Assembly: GCA_910588105.1 (NCBI GenBank)
Contig: CAJUQD010000090.1
Span: forward strand, 1-6,326
Direction: 5' to 3'
DNA length: 6,326 nt
DNA from: an uncultured Oscillospiraceae bacterium
Lineage (GTDB): Bacteria > Bacillota > Clostridia > Oscillospirales > Oscillospiraceae
The notes under the pieces are model-generated. The model was not told where the DNA came from, did not search any database, and saw nothing but the letters and a program-made list of their open reading frames with translations. This document shows, in pieces, positions 5,137-6,326 of the stretch (positions within the stretch are counted from its first letter, which is position 1; every line of letters begins with the position of its first letter). The translations under genes and the position numbers were made by a program.

Positions 5137-6026
5137 GCGCCCTGTTCGGTCCGGCGGGGAACGCGGAGAATTTCCCCTACAAGTCCTCGGCGGACGCGCC
5201 CAGCTGGCTGCGGGAAATCGGCCTGGACTGCTACGAGTACCAGTGCGGCAAGGGAATCCACGTGGGGGAGGATACCGCCCGGAGGGTGGGGCAGGCCGCC
5301 GCCCAGCACGGCATCGTCCTGTCCCTTCACGCGCCCTATTTCATTAACCTGGCCAACCCGGACCGGGAGGCGCTGCAAAAGACCATTGGCTACATCACCG
5401 GGGCGTGCCTGGTGGCGGACTGGATGGGGGCGCGCCGGGTGGTCATCCACTCCGGGGCGCTGATGAAGCGGACGCGGCGGGAGGCGCTGGACATTGCCCT
5501 GGCGTCGCTCCGGGATGTAATCGCTGCCTGCGACGGGGCAGGCTTCGGCCATATCACCCTGTGTCCGGAGACCATGGGGAAAATCAACCAGCTTGGCGAT
5601 CTGGACGAGGTTCTGGAGCTGTGCACCCTGGATGGCCGGCTTCTCCCCTGCGTGGATTTCGGCCACCTGTACGCCCGCTCGCTGGGCGCGGACGAGGGCG
5701 CGGAGGCCCTGGAGCGGATGCTGGATCAGATGGAGGCGGCGCTGGGGCTGGAGCGGGCCTCCCACTTCCACAGCCACTTCTCCCACATTGAATTTACCCC
5801 GGGCGGCGGGGAGAAGTGTCACCGCACCTTTGCCGACGACGGGGGCTACGGCCCGGACTGGACGCCTCTTGCGGAAGCGGTGGCGCGGCGTGGGTGGAGC
5901 CCCACTTTCATCTGCGAGAGCGCGGGCACCCAGGCGGAGGACGCGCTGACTATGAAAAAAATCTATCAAGATAAGCAGAATGAGGGAAGAAGGGCGGATA
6001 AACCGCCGGTTTGCAGAGGCGATTAA
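5133..6026 (+). CDS. Endonuclease IV-like (AP endonuclease 2 family) TIM-barrel protein
   Basis: The 297-residue protein matches the Nfo/xylose-isomerase-like barrel, whose founder cuts DNA at abasic sites with three zinc ions. Probable ligands line up with E. coli Nfo: H66 (LHAPY), H106 (VIHSG), E146 (PETMG), D175 and H178 (VDFGH), one or more histidines in HFHSHFSH (211-218), H230, and E262 (CESAG). The Nfo D-x-H pair (D229/H231) appears as K228-C-H230, so one acid ligand seems missing. This version is a Clostridial subfamily and may not be a classical AP endonuclease. GTG 5133 is chosen because AAGGGGG (5119-5125) precedes it by seven bases and family members begin near LFGPAGN; ATG 5094 would overlap yqeG by 43 bases. 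After ALTMKKIYQ (272-279) an 18-residue tail of odd composition follows, unlike the usual short end. Confidence 0.88.
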   Translation: MSALFGPAGNAENFPYKSSADAPSWLREIGLDCYEYQCGKGIHVGEDTARRVGQAAAQHGIVLSLHAPYFINLANPDREALQKTIGYITGACLVADWMGARRVVIHSGALMKRTRREALDIALASLRDVIAACDGAGFGHITLCPETMGKINQLGDLDEVLELCTLDGRLLPCVDFGHLYARSLGADEGAEALERMLDQMEAALGLERASHFHSHFSHIEFTPGGGEKCHRTFADDGGYGPDWTPLAEAVARRGWSPTFICESAGTQAEDALTMKKIYQDKQNEGRRADKPPVCRGD

Positions 6027-6326
6027 TATTATAAGAGCCATTTTATATTGTAGATGGCAGTGGACATGGAGATTTTTGCAATCTGCCTTGGGGCTGGTGA
6101 ATTTTATCATACATATCCATGACAAGCATTATTTTTATCATTGTGCAGGTATGACTGAATGGAAGGACATATCAAGCGTTTCATTGGGAATGTTTGTTTT
6201 TGCTCCAAGCGAGCCATATTTTTATGGCAAATTGTTGGGCAAAAAATTACAGGTCAGAAATCAATGGCGAATTTAGAAGCTGTACCAATAGGCTAAAGCC
6301 TTTTTAACAAAGTGCGAAAAGCGGCA
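6027..6326. other. AT-rich region without a supported gene
   Basis: This 300-base stretch is clearly more AT-rich than 2400-5950. No frame shows a recognisable protein and no start with a good ribosome site. The longest plus-strand frame (5980-6276) overlaps the preceding gene and has a poor composition. A weak hairpin AGGC (6290-6293) with GCCT (6298-6301), followed by a T-run (6301-6305), might be a terminator. It could be a decayed gene, an intergenic spacer or the edge of another island. Confidence 0.5.

Noticed and set aside
4926..6125. Open frame of 399 codons on the minus strand
   Set aside because: It is antisense to the endonuclease IV-like gene and the end of yqeG, a typical high-GC shadow frame without family resemblance.
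5980..6276. Open frame of 98 codons at the right edge
   Set aside because: It starts inside the preceding gene, has no clear ribosome site, and the protein shows no recognisable motif.
1..6326. CRISPR array, tRNA, rRNA or complete insertion sequence
   Set aside because: No regularly spaced repeats, cloverleaf sequences, rRNA blocks or transposase frames were seen.

Overview
The window looks like part of the genome of a GC-rich, low-G+C-phylum gut Firmicute (Clostridia, probably Oscillospiraceae-like). The right two thirds (about 2200-5960) is GC-rich chromosomal sequence with typical Firmicute genes: niaR, a yqeG-type HAD phosphatase and an endonuclease IV-like TIM barrel. It also has Firmicute-style Shine-Dalgarno sites and sigma-A-type promoters. 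The left third (1 to about 2190) has a different character. It holds two AT-rich resistance-type genes set in GC-rich, hairpin-filled non-coding DNA of the kind found in integrative and conjugative elements of gut Clostridia. The taxon and element assignments are inferences from composition and protein resemblance.

Left region (1-2190). A P-loop kinase-like protein (3-548) is followed by an aminoglycoside 6-adenylyltransferase of the ANT(6) family (724-1590). This gene is bracketed by two related modules of about 100 bp in opposite orientation (591-692 and 1671-1766), a striking arrangement that suggests a resistance cassette. From 1665 to 2128 there is no convincing gene but a dense run of hairpins, including an oriT-like pair (2010-2066) and a near-perfect bidirectional terminator (2075-2128).

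Junction (about 2129-2317). A 42-codon XRE-type helix-turn-helix gene on the minus strand has a normal start and ribosome binding site but stops just after the recognition helix. I read this as the host side of a mobile-element junction, or else a remnant.

Chromosomal region (2318-6026). niaR (minus) and an uncharacterised gene with an RRXRR/PLMP-like N-terminus (plus) are divergent. They are driven by two sigma-A promoters that share the same -35 bases. The leader of the plus-strand gene carries an imperfect duplication of its own start region. A strong bidirectional hairpin terminator separates that gene from a convergent GH18-like barrel gene (minus). Divergent from the latter is a two-gene operon, yqeG then an endonuclease IV-like gene, joined by a GTGA overlap.

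Right edge (6027-6326). Composition turns AT-rich just before the last gene ends, and no gene can be supported there. This may be another junction or simply an intergenic region.

Functionally the genes do not form one pathway. The resistance pair is accessory cargo, niaR governs NAD-precursor genes elsewhere, and the remainder is housekeeping or uncharacterised.
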